The notes under the pieces: generated by a model | Told to the model about the DNA's origin: nothing | Database searches by the model: none | What the model saw: only the letters and a program-made list of their open reading frames with translations | NCBI GenBank assembly: GCA_018500005.2 | Contig: JAHBAP020000220.1 | Location: 1 to 6,074, forward strand | DNA length: 6,074 nucleotides | From: Mycobacterium sp. | Lineage (GTDB): Bacteria > Actinomycetota > Actinomycetes > Mycobacteriales > Mycobacteriaceae | Direction: 5' to 3' | Program-made: the position numbers and the translations under genes | Shown: positions 1 through 5,768 of the stretch, piece by piece | Position numbering within the stretch: the stretch's first letter is position 1 | How the letters are laid out: the number at the start of each line of letters is the position of its first letter

Positions 1-1539
1 GCCCAGGGCGTCGCTGCCGTAGCGCTGGGTCAGCACACCGCGGGAGTCCACCCCGTGGGCCAGGATGTCGGCCTTGATCTCGTCGGCGATCACCCGCCAC
101 TGCTGAGCGTAGTTTCGGGCACCCTGCAGTTCGGCGAGTTTGGCGCCGCGGTCCAGTGCCACCCAGCACATCACCTTCGAGGAAGTGAAGTGCTGCGGTT
201 CCCCGCGCACCTCCCAGATACCGCGGTCGGGTTCGCGCCAGTGCGCGACGGCCTCATCGACCTGTTCCTTGAGGACCGGCCACAGCGCATCGGAGATGTT
301 CTCCCGCGACTTGCAGTGCAGGTACACCGAATCGAGCATGGTGCCCCAGATATCGTGCTGGCGTTGATCGAAGGCGCCGTTGCCGATCCGCACCGGCCGG
401 GCGCCGTCATATCCGGAGAGATGGTCGAGTTCAGCTTCGACCAGTTCACGCTCGCCGCCGACGCCGTACATCACCTGCAACGGTTTGCGCTCACCGTTGT
501 TGGCGCCCGAGACGTCGGCGATGAAGGAGAAGAAGTCGTCGGCCTCGCGGTCCAACCCCAGGGTGTAGAGGCCCCACAGCGCGAAGGTGGAGTCGCGCAC
601 CCACGCGTAGCGGTAGTCCCAGTTACGTTCCCCGCGTGGGGTTTCCGGCAGCGAGGTGGTGCTGGCGGCCAGCAGTGCTCCGGTGGGGGAGTAGGCCAGA
701 CCCTTCAGGGTCAGCGCACTGCGCTGCAGATACACCCGCCACGGGTGGTCGGGGAAGTGGCCCACGTTGATCCACTGCCGCCACGCCTCGGCGGTCTGCC
801 ACATCTTCTGGGCGGCTTCCTCGTAGGTCTGAGGTGACGGGTGGTTCGACCAGGACAGCGCGACGAAGACGTTGTCGCCCTCCTTGAGGCGGGTGCGGGC
901 GCGGGCCTCCCGGCCTTCCAACCCGATCCGCAGGTTGGTGGTCAACCGCATCGCCGGCTGCCCGTCGGGGTCGGTGCCGGCCCGGGCGATCACCTCGCCG
1001 TAGCCGTCGGAGGTGTACTGCCAGAGTGCGTTGATCCGGCCGTAGTCGAAGGAGGGTTCACAGTTCATCACCAGTTCGACGGTGCCGCTCACGCATCGGA
1101 CGGTTCGCAGCAGGATGTGTTCGGCGTCCCAGTCCATCGGGGTGCGGCGATGGGTGCGGGACCGCGCGTCGACGTCGTGCCAGGGGCCCATCACCAGGGC
1201 GTCACGGACGATCACCCACCCGGTGGGTGTCTGCCAGGTGGTTTCCATGATCAGGCTGCCGGGCAGGTAACGACGGGCGGCCGGCACCGATACCCCGTAC
1301 GGCCCCAGCCGGAAGTGCCCGGCCCCGCGGTCCAGGATCGACCCGAACACGCTCGGCGAATCCGGTCGCGGCACACACATCCATTCGACCGACCCCGCCG
1401 CGGAGATCAGGCAGGTGTTCTCGCAGTCGGAGAGAAACGCGTAGTCGGCGATCGGCGGGAACTGGCTGCGCATCGAGCCGGGGTGGCCATCGTGACTGCT
1501 GTTGACGTCCTCACCTGCTGATTGATTCTGCAGCACCAT
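1..1539 (-). CDS. GH15-family trehalase, 3' end cut off by the window
   Basis: The minus strand is open without a stop from an ATG at 1539-1537 to the left edge, giving 513 residues. The protein begins MVLQNQSAGED and contains the N-terminal glucoamylase/trehalase-like beta domain (about residues 26-235, with FPPIADYAFLSD and GSVEWMCVPRPDSPSVFG). The start of the catalytic (alpha/alpha)6 barrel follows, with RNWDYRYAWVRDSTF at 305-319 and GIWEVRGEPQHF at 440-451. By family knowledge the glutamate in GIWE (E443) is the expected general acid; the general-base glutamate lies further C-terminal, outside the window. Close mycobacterial relatives (Rv2402 type) are roughly 640-670 aa, so about a quarter is missing. 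They hydrolyse trehalose to two glucose in the cytosol. I chose ATG 1539 because MVLQ matches my memory of mycobacterial homologues; no strong Shine-Dalgarno precedes it, and in-frame GTGs at 1575 and 1596 or ATG 1473 are alternatives. It is divergent from the sulfate-transport side. Confidence 0.93.
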   Translation of the reverse strand, partial: MVLQNQSAGEDVNSSHDGHPGSMRSQFPPIADYAFLSDCENTCLISAAGSVEWMCVPRPDSPSVFGSILDRGAGHFRLGPYGVSVPAARRYLPGSLIMETTWQTPTGWVIVRDALVMGPWHDVDARSRTHRRTPMDWDAEHILLRTVRCVSGTVELVMNCEPSFDYGRINALWQYTSDGYGEVIARAGTDPDGQPAMRLTTNLRIGLEGREARARTRLKEGDNVFVALSWSNHPSPQTYEEAAQKMWQTAEAWRQWINVGHFPDHPWRVYLQRSALTLKGLAYSPTGALLAASTTSLPETPRGERNWDYRYAWVRDSTFALWGLYTLGLDREADDFFSFIADVSGANNGERKPLQVMYGVGGERELVEAELDHLSGYDGARPVRIGNGAFDQRQHDIWGTMLDSVYLHCKSRENISDALWPVLKEQVDEAVAHWREPDRGIWEVRGEPQHFTSSKVMCWVALDRGAKLAELQGARNYAQQWRVIADEIKADILAHGVDSRGVLTQRYGSDALG

Positions 1540-1606
1540 CCCGACATCATGGCCGTCGCGGCCTCCGCCGTCCACGGATCCGGTCAGATGGGGCACCGGA
1601 GATAGG

Positions 1607-1810
1607 GTGACGAGTGTGTCCGGGTTCCTCAGTTGGTGGGACAGCTTCGAGCTGTGGCTGTCTGGGCTGGGCTTCGTGCCGCAGACCCTCATCGTGATGC
1701 CGGTGGTGCTGGCGCTCGCCTACGGCATCGCCGTGACGATCGACGCGGTGCTCGGCGGCGGAATCCGCGCCTTGCGGGTTTTTCGTCACGGAGAGGAAAA
1801 GGACCGGTGA
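1607..1810 (+). CDS. Small conserved membrane protein (Rv2401A-like), 67 aa
   Basis: A GTG at 1607 opens a 67-residue protein. GGAGA at 1598-1602 lies 4 nt upstream, a slightly short but usable Shine-Dalgarno; a second GTG at 1616 is the alternative start. The N-terminal 20 residues are aromatic and amphipathic (FLSWWDSFELWLSG). About residues 26-50 form one strong hydrophobic segment (QTLIVMPVVLALAYGIAV), followed by a basic, charged tail ending RVFRHGEEKDR, so a single-pass membrane protein is likely. Its position between the trehalase and subI matches a small conserved membrane gene (Rv2401A) that I recall at the same place in M. tuberculosis; this assignment is from synteny and size, not an alignment. 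No function is recognised. It starts 67 bp from the divergent trehalase start, so the two probably share a promoter region. Its stop overlaps the next tiny ORF by 4 nt. Confidence 0.7.
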   Translation: MTSVSGFLSWWDSFELWLSGLGFVPQTLIVMPVVLALAYGIAVTIDAVLGGGIRALRVFRHGEEKDR

Positions 1811-1893
1811 GCGGCATGCCGCGCTCCCGGGTGACGTTGGCGCTGGTCGCGTTGCTGGTGCTGGTCGTTCTGGTCTGGCTGCTCAACCGCTGA
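1807..1893 (+). CDS. Tiny hydrophobic ORF, 28 aa, single transmembrane helix
   Basis: A GTG at 1807 overlaps the stop of the preceding small membrane gene in a GTGA junction, the same coupling style used in the sulfate operon downstream. The product is 28 residues: a short basic N-terminus (VSGMPRSR), then an almost pure Leu/Val/Ala stretch of about 17 residues (VTLALVALLVLVVLVW) and a short LLNR tail. AGAGGA at 1792-1797 sits 9 nt upstream and can serve as Shine-Dalgarno. ATG at 1816 is an alternative internal start giving 25 residues. It looks like a one-helix membrane microprotein, possibly partnering with the 67-aa protein, but that is inference. A chance Leu/Val-rich reading in GC-rich DNA cannot be excluded; the translational overlap and SD are the main support. 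Confidence 0.45.
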   Translation: MSGMPRSRVTLALVALLVLVVLVWLLNR

Positions 1894-1919
1894 GACGGGT
1901 TGCGCCGGCGGCTCTCTGT

Positions 1920-1933
1920 TAGGCTGCGGGCCA
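1920..1933 (+). promoter_or_regulatory. Putative promoter with -10 box placed for a leaderless transcript
   Basis: TAGGCT at 1920-1925 fits the mycobacterial TANNNT -10 consensus. The usual 7-nt gap from its last base places the transcription start at A1933, which is the A of the ATG of the Cys-codon leader ORF. This is the typical arrangement for leaderless mRNAs in mycobacteria. No clear -35 is visible: TTGCGC at 1900-1905 is only 14 nt away, so it is a weak candidate. The box lies 26 nt past the stop of the upstream 28-aa ORF, so the sulfate operon can have its own promoter. The start site is inferred. Confidence 0.65.
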
Positions 1934-1956
1934 TGCGTACGGCGTGTTGTCGCTGA
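1933..1956 (+). CDS. Leaderless cysteine-codon leader peptide (Met-Arg-Thr-Ala-Cys-Cys-Arg)
   Basis: ATG CGT ACG GCG TGT TGT CGC TGA encodes a 7-residue peptide with two consecutive Cys codons directly before Arg and stop. There is no Shine-Dalgarno, but the predicted transcription start coincides with the ATG, so leaderless translation is expected. Work in Mycobacterium smegmatis has shown that leaderless polycysteine short ORFs upstream of sulfur-assimilation genes act as cysteine-responsive attenuators; one of the loci I recall is the one upstream of the subI homologue. The position here, 104 nt upstream of subI, fits that class. Expected behaviour: when charged tRNA-Cys is scarce, ribosomes pause on the Cys codons and change folding of the downstream leader so that subI is translated. 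The peptide itself probably has no function. ORF and promoter spacing are seen directly; regulation is inferred from the family. Confidence 0.75.
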   Translation: MRTACCR

Positions 1957-1981
1957 CCCTCCCTGCCCGTTGGAGCTGGTG

Positions 1982-2038
1982 GTGACCATGGCATCTCGCA
2001 TGTCGACCCCTCGTCTGCGGGTGTGCACCTTCCGGTAA
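1982..2038 (+). CDS. Possible second short leader ORF, 18 codons, one Cys codon near its end
   Basis: GTG at 1982 is preceded by GGAG at 1972-1975 with 6 nt spacing. It opens an 18-residue frame ending with ...RLRVCTFR and TAA at 2036-2038. ATGs at 1988 and 2000 are in-frame alternatives. The product is basic and has a single Cys four residues before the end. Its stop is 12 nt upstream of the subI AAGGA Shine-Dalgarno, so ribosomes finishing it would occupy the hairpin region just before subI. It could be a second arm of the leader control, for example coupling leader translation to subI, or it could be fortuitous. The SD spacing is the strongest argument for it. Confidence 0.35.
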   Translation: MTMASRMSTPRLRVCTFR

Positions 2039-2051
2039 CCCGTAACGAGAA

Positions 2052-2067
2052 AGGACTGTCATGTCCT
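2052..2067 (+). promoter_or_regulatory. subI: Hairpin sequestering the subI Shine-Dalgarno
   Basis: AAGGA at 2051-2055 is the ribosome binding site of subI, 5 nt from ATG 2061. AGGAC (2052-2056) is perfectly complementary to GTCCT (2063-2067), giving a 5-bp stem with a 6-nt loop TGTCAT. This pairs the whole AGGA core and places the first two bases of the start codon in the loop and the third in the stem. Such a structure would depress subI initiation unless opened by ribosome traffic or alternative folding upstream. The complementarity is seen directly; its regulatory use is inferred. Confidence 0.5.
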
Positions 2068-3089
2068 CCCGATCACCGCGCCGTTGGCGCACCGCCGCCG
2101 CGCTCGCCGCCACCGTCAACCTGCTGGCCGGCTGCGGCGGTGGCGCCAGTGACGTCGTCGGCGGCGGCTCCGGCGATGCCGAGACGACCCTGACACTGGT
2201 GGCCTACGCGGTGCCCGAGCCGGGCTGGAGCAAGGTCCTGCCGGCGTTCGCTGCCACCCCCGAGGGCAAGGGCGTGGAAGTGACGACGTCCTACGGGGCC
2301 TCCGGTGACCAGTCCCGCGCTGTGGTGGACGGTAAGCCCGCCGACATCGTCAACTTCTCCGTCGAGCCCGACGTCACCCGCCTGGTCAAGGCCGGCAAGG
2401 TCACCCCTGAGTGGAATGCCGACGTCACCAAGGGCATCCCGTTCGGCTCGGTGGTCTCCCTGGTGGTCCGCAAGGGCAACCCGAAGAACATCAAGGACTG
2501 GGACGACCTGCTGCAACCGGGCATCGAGGTGGTCACCCCCAGTCCGCTGAGCTCCGGTTCGGCCAAGTGGAACCTGCTGGCCCCCTACGCAGCTAAGAGC
2601 GACGGCGGCAAGAACCAGCAGGCCGGCCTGGACTGGGTGTCCAAACTGGTCGCAGAGCATGTCAAGACCCGCCCGGGCTCCGGCCGGGAGGCCACCGACG
2701 TCTTCCTGCAGGGCACCGGGGACGTGTTGATCAGTTACGAGAACGAGGCGATCAACATCGAGCGGAACGGCAAAGACGTCGAGCACGTCAACCCGCCGCA
2801 GACCTTCAAAATCGAGAACCCGGTTGCGGTCGTCTCCACCGGCACCCACGTGGACAAGGCCACCGCTCTCAAGAACTTCCTGTACACCCCAGCGGGCCAG
2901 AAGATCTGGGCGCAGGCGGGTTTCCGGCCGGTGGATCCTGCGGTGGTCGCGGATTTCGCCAAGGACTTCCCGGCGCCGCAGAAGCTGTGGACCGTCGCCG
3001 ATCTGGGCGGCTGGAGCGCGATCGACACCGCCCTGTTCGACAAGGAGAACGGGGCGATCACCACGATCTACAAGAAGGCCACCGGATGA
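2061..3089 (+). CDS. subI: Sulfate-binding lipoprotein of the sulfate ABC importer (SubI)
   Basis: This 342-aa protein captures sulfate outside the plasma membrane and hands it to the CysT/CysW pore. It starts at ATG 2061 with AAGGA 5 nt upstream. The N-terminus is a lipoprotein signal: basic MSSRSPRRWR, a hydrophobic stretch, and lipobox L22-A-G-C25, so C25 should be lipidated and anchor the protein. After a Gly/Ser linker (26-38) come motifs of the prokaryotic sulfate/thiosulfate-binding family: LTLVAYAVPEPGW (45-56), SYGASGDQSRAV (77-88), DIVNFS (95-100), SVVSLVVRKGNPKNIKDW (130-147), TPSPLSSGSAKWN (159-171), DVLISYENEA (221-230) and a C-terminal LYTPAGQKIWAQAGFRP (274-290). Length matches the family. 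The 159-171 segment departs from the enterobacterial NPK-type signature but keeps the S-G-x-A-basic-W core. It is first in the subI-cysTWA operon, its stop overlaps cysT in ATGA, and it is probably controlled by the Cys-codon leader upstream. Confidence 0.95.
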   Translation: MSSRSPRRWRTAAALAATVNLLAGCGGGASDVVGGGSGDAETTLTLVAYAVPEPGWSKVLPAFAATPEGKGVEVTTSYGASGDQSRAVVDGKPADIVNFSVEPDVTRLVKAGKVTPEWNADVTKGIPFGSVVSLVVRKGNPKNIKDWDDLLQPGIEVVTPSPLSSGSAKWNLLAPYAAKSDGGKNQQAGLDWVSKLVAEHVKTRPGSGREATDVFLQGTGDVLISYENEAINIERNGKDVEHVNPPQTFKIENPVAVVSTGTHVDKATALKNFLYTPAGQKIWAQAGFRPVDPAVVADFAKDFPAPQKLWTVADLGGWSAIDTALFDKENGAITTIYKKATG

Positions 3090-3919
3090 CGGTTGCCCCC
3101 GATACCCGGGCGGCTCTGTCCGGCCCGCGGCGAGGATCCACCCCGGCATTGGCCGGGGCGGCCTCGTTGTGGCTGAGCGTGATCGTGCTGTTGCCGTTGG
3201 CGGCGATCGTCTGGGAATCCGGGAAGGGTGGATGGGCTGCCTTCGTCGAGGCGGTTACCTCCGATGCCGCCCTGGAGTCGTTCCGGGTGACGTTCACCGT
3301 GGCGGTCGGGGTGACGTTGGTCAATGCGGTCTTCGGGCTGCTGGTGGCCTGGGTGCTCACCCGTGACGACTTCATCGGCAAGCGGTTGGTCGACGCGGTG
3401 ATCGACCTGCCCTTCGCGCTGCCTACCATCGTGGCAAGCCTGGTCATGCTGGCGCTCTACGGTCCCGGCAGCCCGGTGAAACTGCATCTGCAGCACACCA
3501 AATGGGGTGTCGGGGTGGCCCTGCTGTTCGTGACCCTGCCGTTCGTCGTGCGCACCGTGCAACCGGTGCTGCTCGAACTGGATCGCGAGACCGAAGAGGC
3601 GGCGGCGTCGCTGGGGGCTACCAATCCGGTGATCTTCACCCGGGTCATCCTGCCCGCCCTGCTGCCGGCCCTGCTCACCGGCGCGGGTCTGGCGTTCTCC
3701 CGCGCCATCGGAGAGTTCGGATCGGTGGTGTTGATCGGCGGGGCGGTACCCGGTGAGACCGAGGTGTCCTCGCAATGGATCCGGACCCTCATCGAGAACG
3801 ACGACCGCACCGGTGCCGCCGCGATTTCCATTGTGCTTCTGGTCGTTTCGTTCCTGGTGCTTTTCGCGCTGAGGGTGATCGGAACGCGCGCGGCCCGACG
3901 TCAGGAGTCGGACGCGTGA
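3086..3919 (+). CDS. cysT: Sulfate ABC transporter permease CysT
   Basis: This 277-aa inner-membrane permease forms one half of the sulfate translocation pore. The start is ATG 3086, inside the ATGA overlap with the subI stop, with AGAAGG at 3073-3078 as ribosome binding site; the frame stays open further upstream, but that part lies inside subI and would add a nonsense hydrophilic extension. About six hydrophobic segments are visible near residues 22-44, 70-92, 106-126, 140-157, 190-218 and 244-265. The cytoplasmic coupling loop that docks on the ATPase carries the EAA motif: EEAAASLGA (170-178) followed by TRVILPALLPALL (185-197), with conserved G177 and L189-P190. DLPFALPTIV (107-116) is typical of the sulfate/molybdate permease group. 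It is followed by cysW with a GTGA overlap. The E. coli equivalent is called CysU or CysT. Confidence 0.95.
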   Translation: MTVAPDTRAALSGPRRGSTPALAGAASLWLSVIVLLPLAAIVWESGKGGWAAFVEAVTSDAALESFRVTFTVAVGVTLVNAVFGLLVAWVLTRDDFIGKRLVDAVIDLPFALPTIVASLVMLALYGPGSPVKLHLQHTKWGVGVALLFVTLPFVVRTVQPVLLELDRETEEAAASLGATNPVIFTRVILPALLPALLTGAGLAFSRAIGEFGSVVLIGGAVPGETEVSSQWIRTLIENDDRTGAAAISIVLLVVSFLVLFALRVIGTRAARRQESDA

Positions 3920-4722
3920 TCCTCTCGCCACTGGCGCGCTACCTGAGTCGCTATCTTGCGCTGGCCTACATTCTGGTGCTTGTCGTCGTTCCGGTCGGAC
4001 TCATCCTGGTGCGCACCTTCGAGCCCGGGATCGGCGCATTCTTCGGCTCGATCACCACCCCGGCTGCGATCTCGGCGCTGAACCTGTCCCTGCTCGTCGT
4101 CGCGATCGTCGTTCCTCTCAACGTCGCCTTCGGCGTCCCCACGGCGCTTCTGCTGGCCCGCAAGAAGTTTCGCGGCAAGGGTGTTCTCCAGGCGATCATC
4201 GACCTGCCGTTCGCGGTTTCCCCCGTGGTGGTGGGTGTGGCCTTGATCCTTTTGTGGGGCACCGCCGGCGTCCTCGGTTTCGTCGAGAACGGCCTGGGGC
4301 TCAAGATCATCTTCGGCTTGCCCGGCATCGTGCTGGCGAGCATCTTCGTCACGGTGCCGTTCGTGATCCGGGAGGTCGAGCCGGTGCTGCACGAGCTGGG
4401 CACCGAGCAGGAAGAGGCCGCAGCGACACTGGGATCCACCTGGTGGCAGACGTTCTGGCGGATCACCCTGCCCTCGATCCGGTGGGGCTTGACCTACGGG
4501 ATTGTGCTGACTGTGGCCCGCACCCTGGGCGAGTACGGGGCGGTGCTGATGGTGTCGTCCAATATGCCCGGTAAATCGCAGACCCTGACCCTGCTGGTGA
4601 GCGACCGTTACAACCGGGGTGTCGAATACGGGGCGTATGCCATCTCTACGCTGCTGATGATGGTGGCGGTACTGGTGCTGGTGGCCCAGGTTGTGCTGGA
4701 AGCCCGGAGGAGCCGTTCGTGA
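3916..4722 (+). CDS. cysW: Sulfate ABC transporter permease CysW
   Basis: This 268-aa permease is the partner of CysT in the sulfate pore. GTG 3916 is taken as start because it sits in a GTGA overlap with the cysT stop and is preceded by AGGAG at 3903-3907, 8 nt away. The open frame extends upstream inside cysT, which I reject as part of the gene. Hydrophobic segments lie near residues 12-33, 52-80, 92-118, 132-150, 190-215 and 238-262. The EAA loop reads [12 protein letters not shown] (166-177) and continues to [11 protein letters not shown] (182-192), matching the family spacing. [15 protein letters not shown] (96-110) parallels the CysT segment, showing the two are paralogues. The tail is short and basic (EARRSRS). 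The cysA ribosome binding site GGAGGAG (4706-4712) lies within its last codons, so translation of the two is probably coupled. Confidence 0.95.
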   Translation: MILSPLARYLSRYLALAYILVLVVVPVGLILVRTFEPGIGAFFGSITTPAAISALNLSLLVVAIVVPLNVAFGVPTALLLARKKFRGKGVLQAIIDLPFAVSPVVVGVALILLWGTAGVLGFVENGLGLKIIFGLPGIVLASIFVTVPFVIREVEPVLHELGTEQEEAAATLGSTWWQTFWRITLPSIRWGLTYGIVLTVARTLGEYGAVLMVSSNMPGKSQTLTLLVSDRYNRGVEYGAYAISTLLMMVAVLVLVAQVVLEARRSRS

Positions 4723-5768
4723 CTGCGAAAAATGCGACTGCGAACGACGCCATCGTCGTGAGCGGAGCCAATAAGCGTTATGGCGACTTCAACGCCTTGG
4801 ACAATGTCGACTTCGTCGTTCCCGACGGATCACTGACCGCGCTGCTGGGTCCCAGCGGTTCGGGCAAGTCCACCCTGCTGCGGGCAATCGCCGGTCTGGA
4901 CCAGCCCGACAGTGGGTCCGTGGTGATCAACGGCCGCGACGTGACCGGTGTGCCCCCGCAACAGCGCGGCATCGGCTTCGTGTTCCAGCATTACGCGGCG
5001 TTCAAGCATCTGACGGTGCGCGATAACGTGGCTTTCGGGCTGAAGATCCGCAAGGTTCGCAAGGCCGAGATCGACGCCAAGGTCGACAACCTGCTCGAAG
5101 TGGTCGGCATGGCGGGTTTCCAGACCCGCTACCCGAGCCAGCTTTCCGGCGGCCAGCGCCAGCGGATGGCACTGGCTCGCGCTCTTGCCGTCGATCCGAA
5201 GGTGCTGCTGCTCGATGAGCCGTTCGGTGCGCTGGACGCCAAGGTGCGCGATGACCTGCGGACCTGGCTGCGGCGTCTGCACGACGAGGTTCATGTCACC
5301 ACCGTCCTGGTCACCCACGACCAGGCGGAGGCCCTCGACGTCGCCGACCGCATCGCAGTACTCAACAAGGGCCGCCTGGAACAGGTGGGTACGCCCACCG
5401 AGGTCTATGACAGCCCTGCCAATCCGTTCGTGATGTCCTTCCTGGGAACGGTGTCTTCGCTGAACGGAATTCTGGTGCGCCCGCACGATATTCGGGTCGG
5501 CCGAACTCCGGAGATGGCGACCGCTGCCGGCGACGGAACGGCGGAGAGCGTGGGGGTCACCCGCGCCACTATCGACCGCGTGGTCTATCTCGGTTTCGAG
5601 GTCCGGGTTGAGATGACCAGTGCGACCACCGGTACGTCTTTCATCGCCCAGATCACCCGCGGCGACGCCGAAGCACTGGCGCTGCGGGACGGCGATACCG
5701 TCTATGTCCGAGCCACCCGGATCCCGCCTATTGCCGGGGTCCAACAGCAACCGGAGAGGCATTCCTGA
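4719..5768 (+). CDS. cysA: Sulfate ABC transporter ATP-binding protein CysA
   Basis: This 349-aa cytoplasmic ATPase drives sulfate import. It starts at GTG 4719 in a GTGA overlap with cysW, with a strong GGAGGAG 6 nt upstream. All nucleotide-binding motifs are intact: A-loop Y21, Walker [10 protein letters not shown] (44-52), Q-loop Q90, signature LSGGQ (142-146), Walker B VLLLDE (162-167), D-loop ALDA (171-174) and switch H200. The stretch [22 protein letters not shown] (87-108, the coupling region) and the length of about 350 aa are typical of CysA rather than a generic ATPase. A C-terminal regulatory part of about 110 residues follows, including [14 protein letters not shown] (about 251-264) and a beta-rich TOBE-like region, as in CysA/MalK proteins. 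It completes the subI-cysT-cysW-cysA set. Mycobacterial CysA1/CysT/CysW/SubI is the known sulfate importer. Its TGA overlaps the ATG of the following lipoprotein gene by one base. Confidence 0.96.
   Translation: MTAKNATANDAIVVSGANKRYGDFNALDNVDFVVPDGSLTALLGPSGSGKSTLLRAIAGLDQPDSGSVVINGRDVTGVPPQQRGIGFVFQHYAAFKHLTVRDNVAFGLKIRKVRKAEIDAKVDNLLEVVGMAGFQTRYPSQLSGGQRQRMALARALAVDPKVLLLDEPFGALDAKVRDDLRTWLRRLHDEVHVTTVLVTHDQAEALDVADRIAVLNKGRLEQVGTPTEVYDSPANPFVMSFLGTVSSLNGILVRPHDIRVGRTPEMATAAGDGTAESVGVTRATIDRVVYLGFEVRVEMTSATTGTSFIAQITRGDAEALALRDGDTVYVRATRIPPIAGVQQQPERHS

Larger units (their letters stand above)
1933..2067 (+). promoter_or_regulatory. Attenuator-like 5' leader of the sulfate transport operon
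   Basis: Between the inferred transcription start and the subI start codon are 128 nt holding the Cys leader ORF, the possible second ORF and several competing stems. (1) 1940-1944 pairs with 1951-1955 (one G-U), its six-base loop being exactly the two Cys codons. (2) 2016-2022 (TGCGGGT) pairs with 2038-2044 (ACCCGTA), 7 bp with one G-U. (3) The same GGGT at 2019-2022 can instead pair with ACCC at 2006-2009, or CGGG at 2018-2021 with CCCG at 1966-1969. (4) AGGAC at 2052-2056 pairs with GTCCT at 2063-2067. No run of U follows any stem, so control at translation initiation of subI is more likely than an intrinsic-terminator mechanism. Pairings were found by eye, not by energy calculation. Confidence 0.55.

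Noticed and set aside
55..1521. Two long plus-strand open frames (55-837 and 841-1521)
   Set aside because: They lie antisense to the trehalase, whose minus-strand frame has clear family motifs throughout. Their translations are Gly/Pro/Val/His-rich nonsense typical of high-GC complementary frames.
1540..1596. Longer trehalase start at GTG 1575 or 1596
   Set aside because: The frame is open, but the added residues are Gly/Asp/Pro-rich without homology I recognise, and MVLQ at 1539 fits the known start of relatives. Not fully excluded.
1598..1606. -10 promoter for the trehalase on the minus strand (CCTATCTCC)
   Set aside because: TATCTC misses the final T of TANNNT, no -35 is visible, and the site overlaps the SD of the small membrane gene; too weak to list.
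1633..1893. 86-codon plus-strand frame ending at 1893
   Set aside because: Its first two thirds is an out-of-frame reading of the 67-aa membrane gene. Only the last 28 codons, from GTG 1807, look like a plausible separate ORF.
1894..2060. Intrinsic terminator in the leader
   Set aside because: Stems are present but none is followed by a T run, so a classical terminator is not supported; translational control is the better reading.
2987..3085. Upstream extension of cysT into subI
   Set aside because: The frame is open but codes a hydrophilic Arg-rich stretch. The ATGA overlap with a ribosome binding site at 3073-3078 gives the normal start.
3775..3915. Upstream extension of cysW into cysT
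   Set aside because: Same reasoning: shadow frame of cysT; GTG 3916 has an AGGAG 8 nt upstream and gives the family length.
2073..3931. Long minus-strand open frames opposite subI and cysT (2073-3149, 3068-3931)
   Set aside because: Antisense shadows: Arg/Gly/Gln/His-rich products without recognisable motifs, opposite well-supported genes.
4830..5762. 310-codon minus-strand frame opposite cysA
   Set aside because: Antisense to a complete ABC ATPase with all motifs intact; composition is that of a shadow frame.
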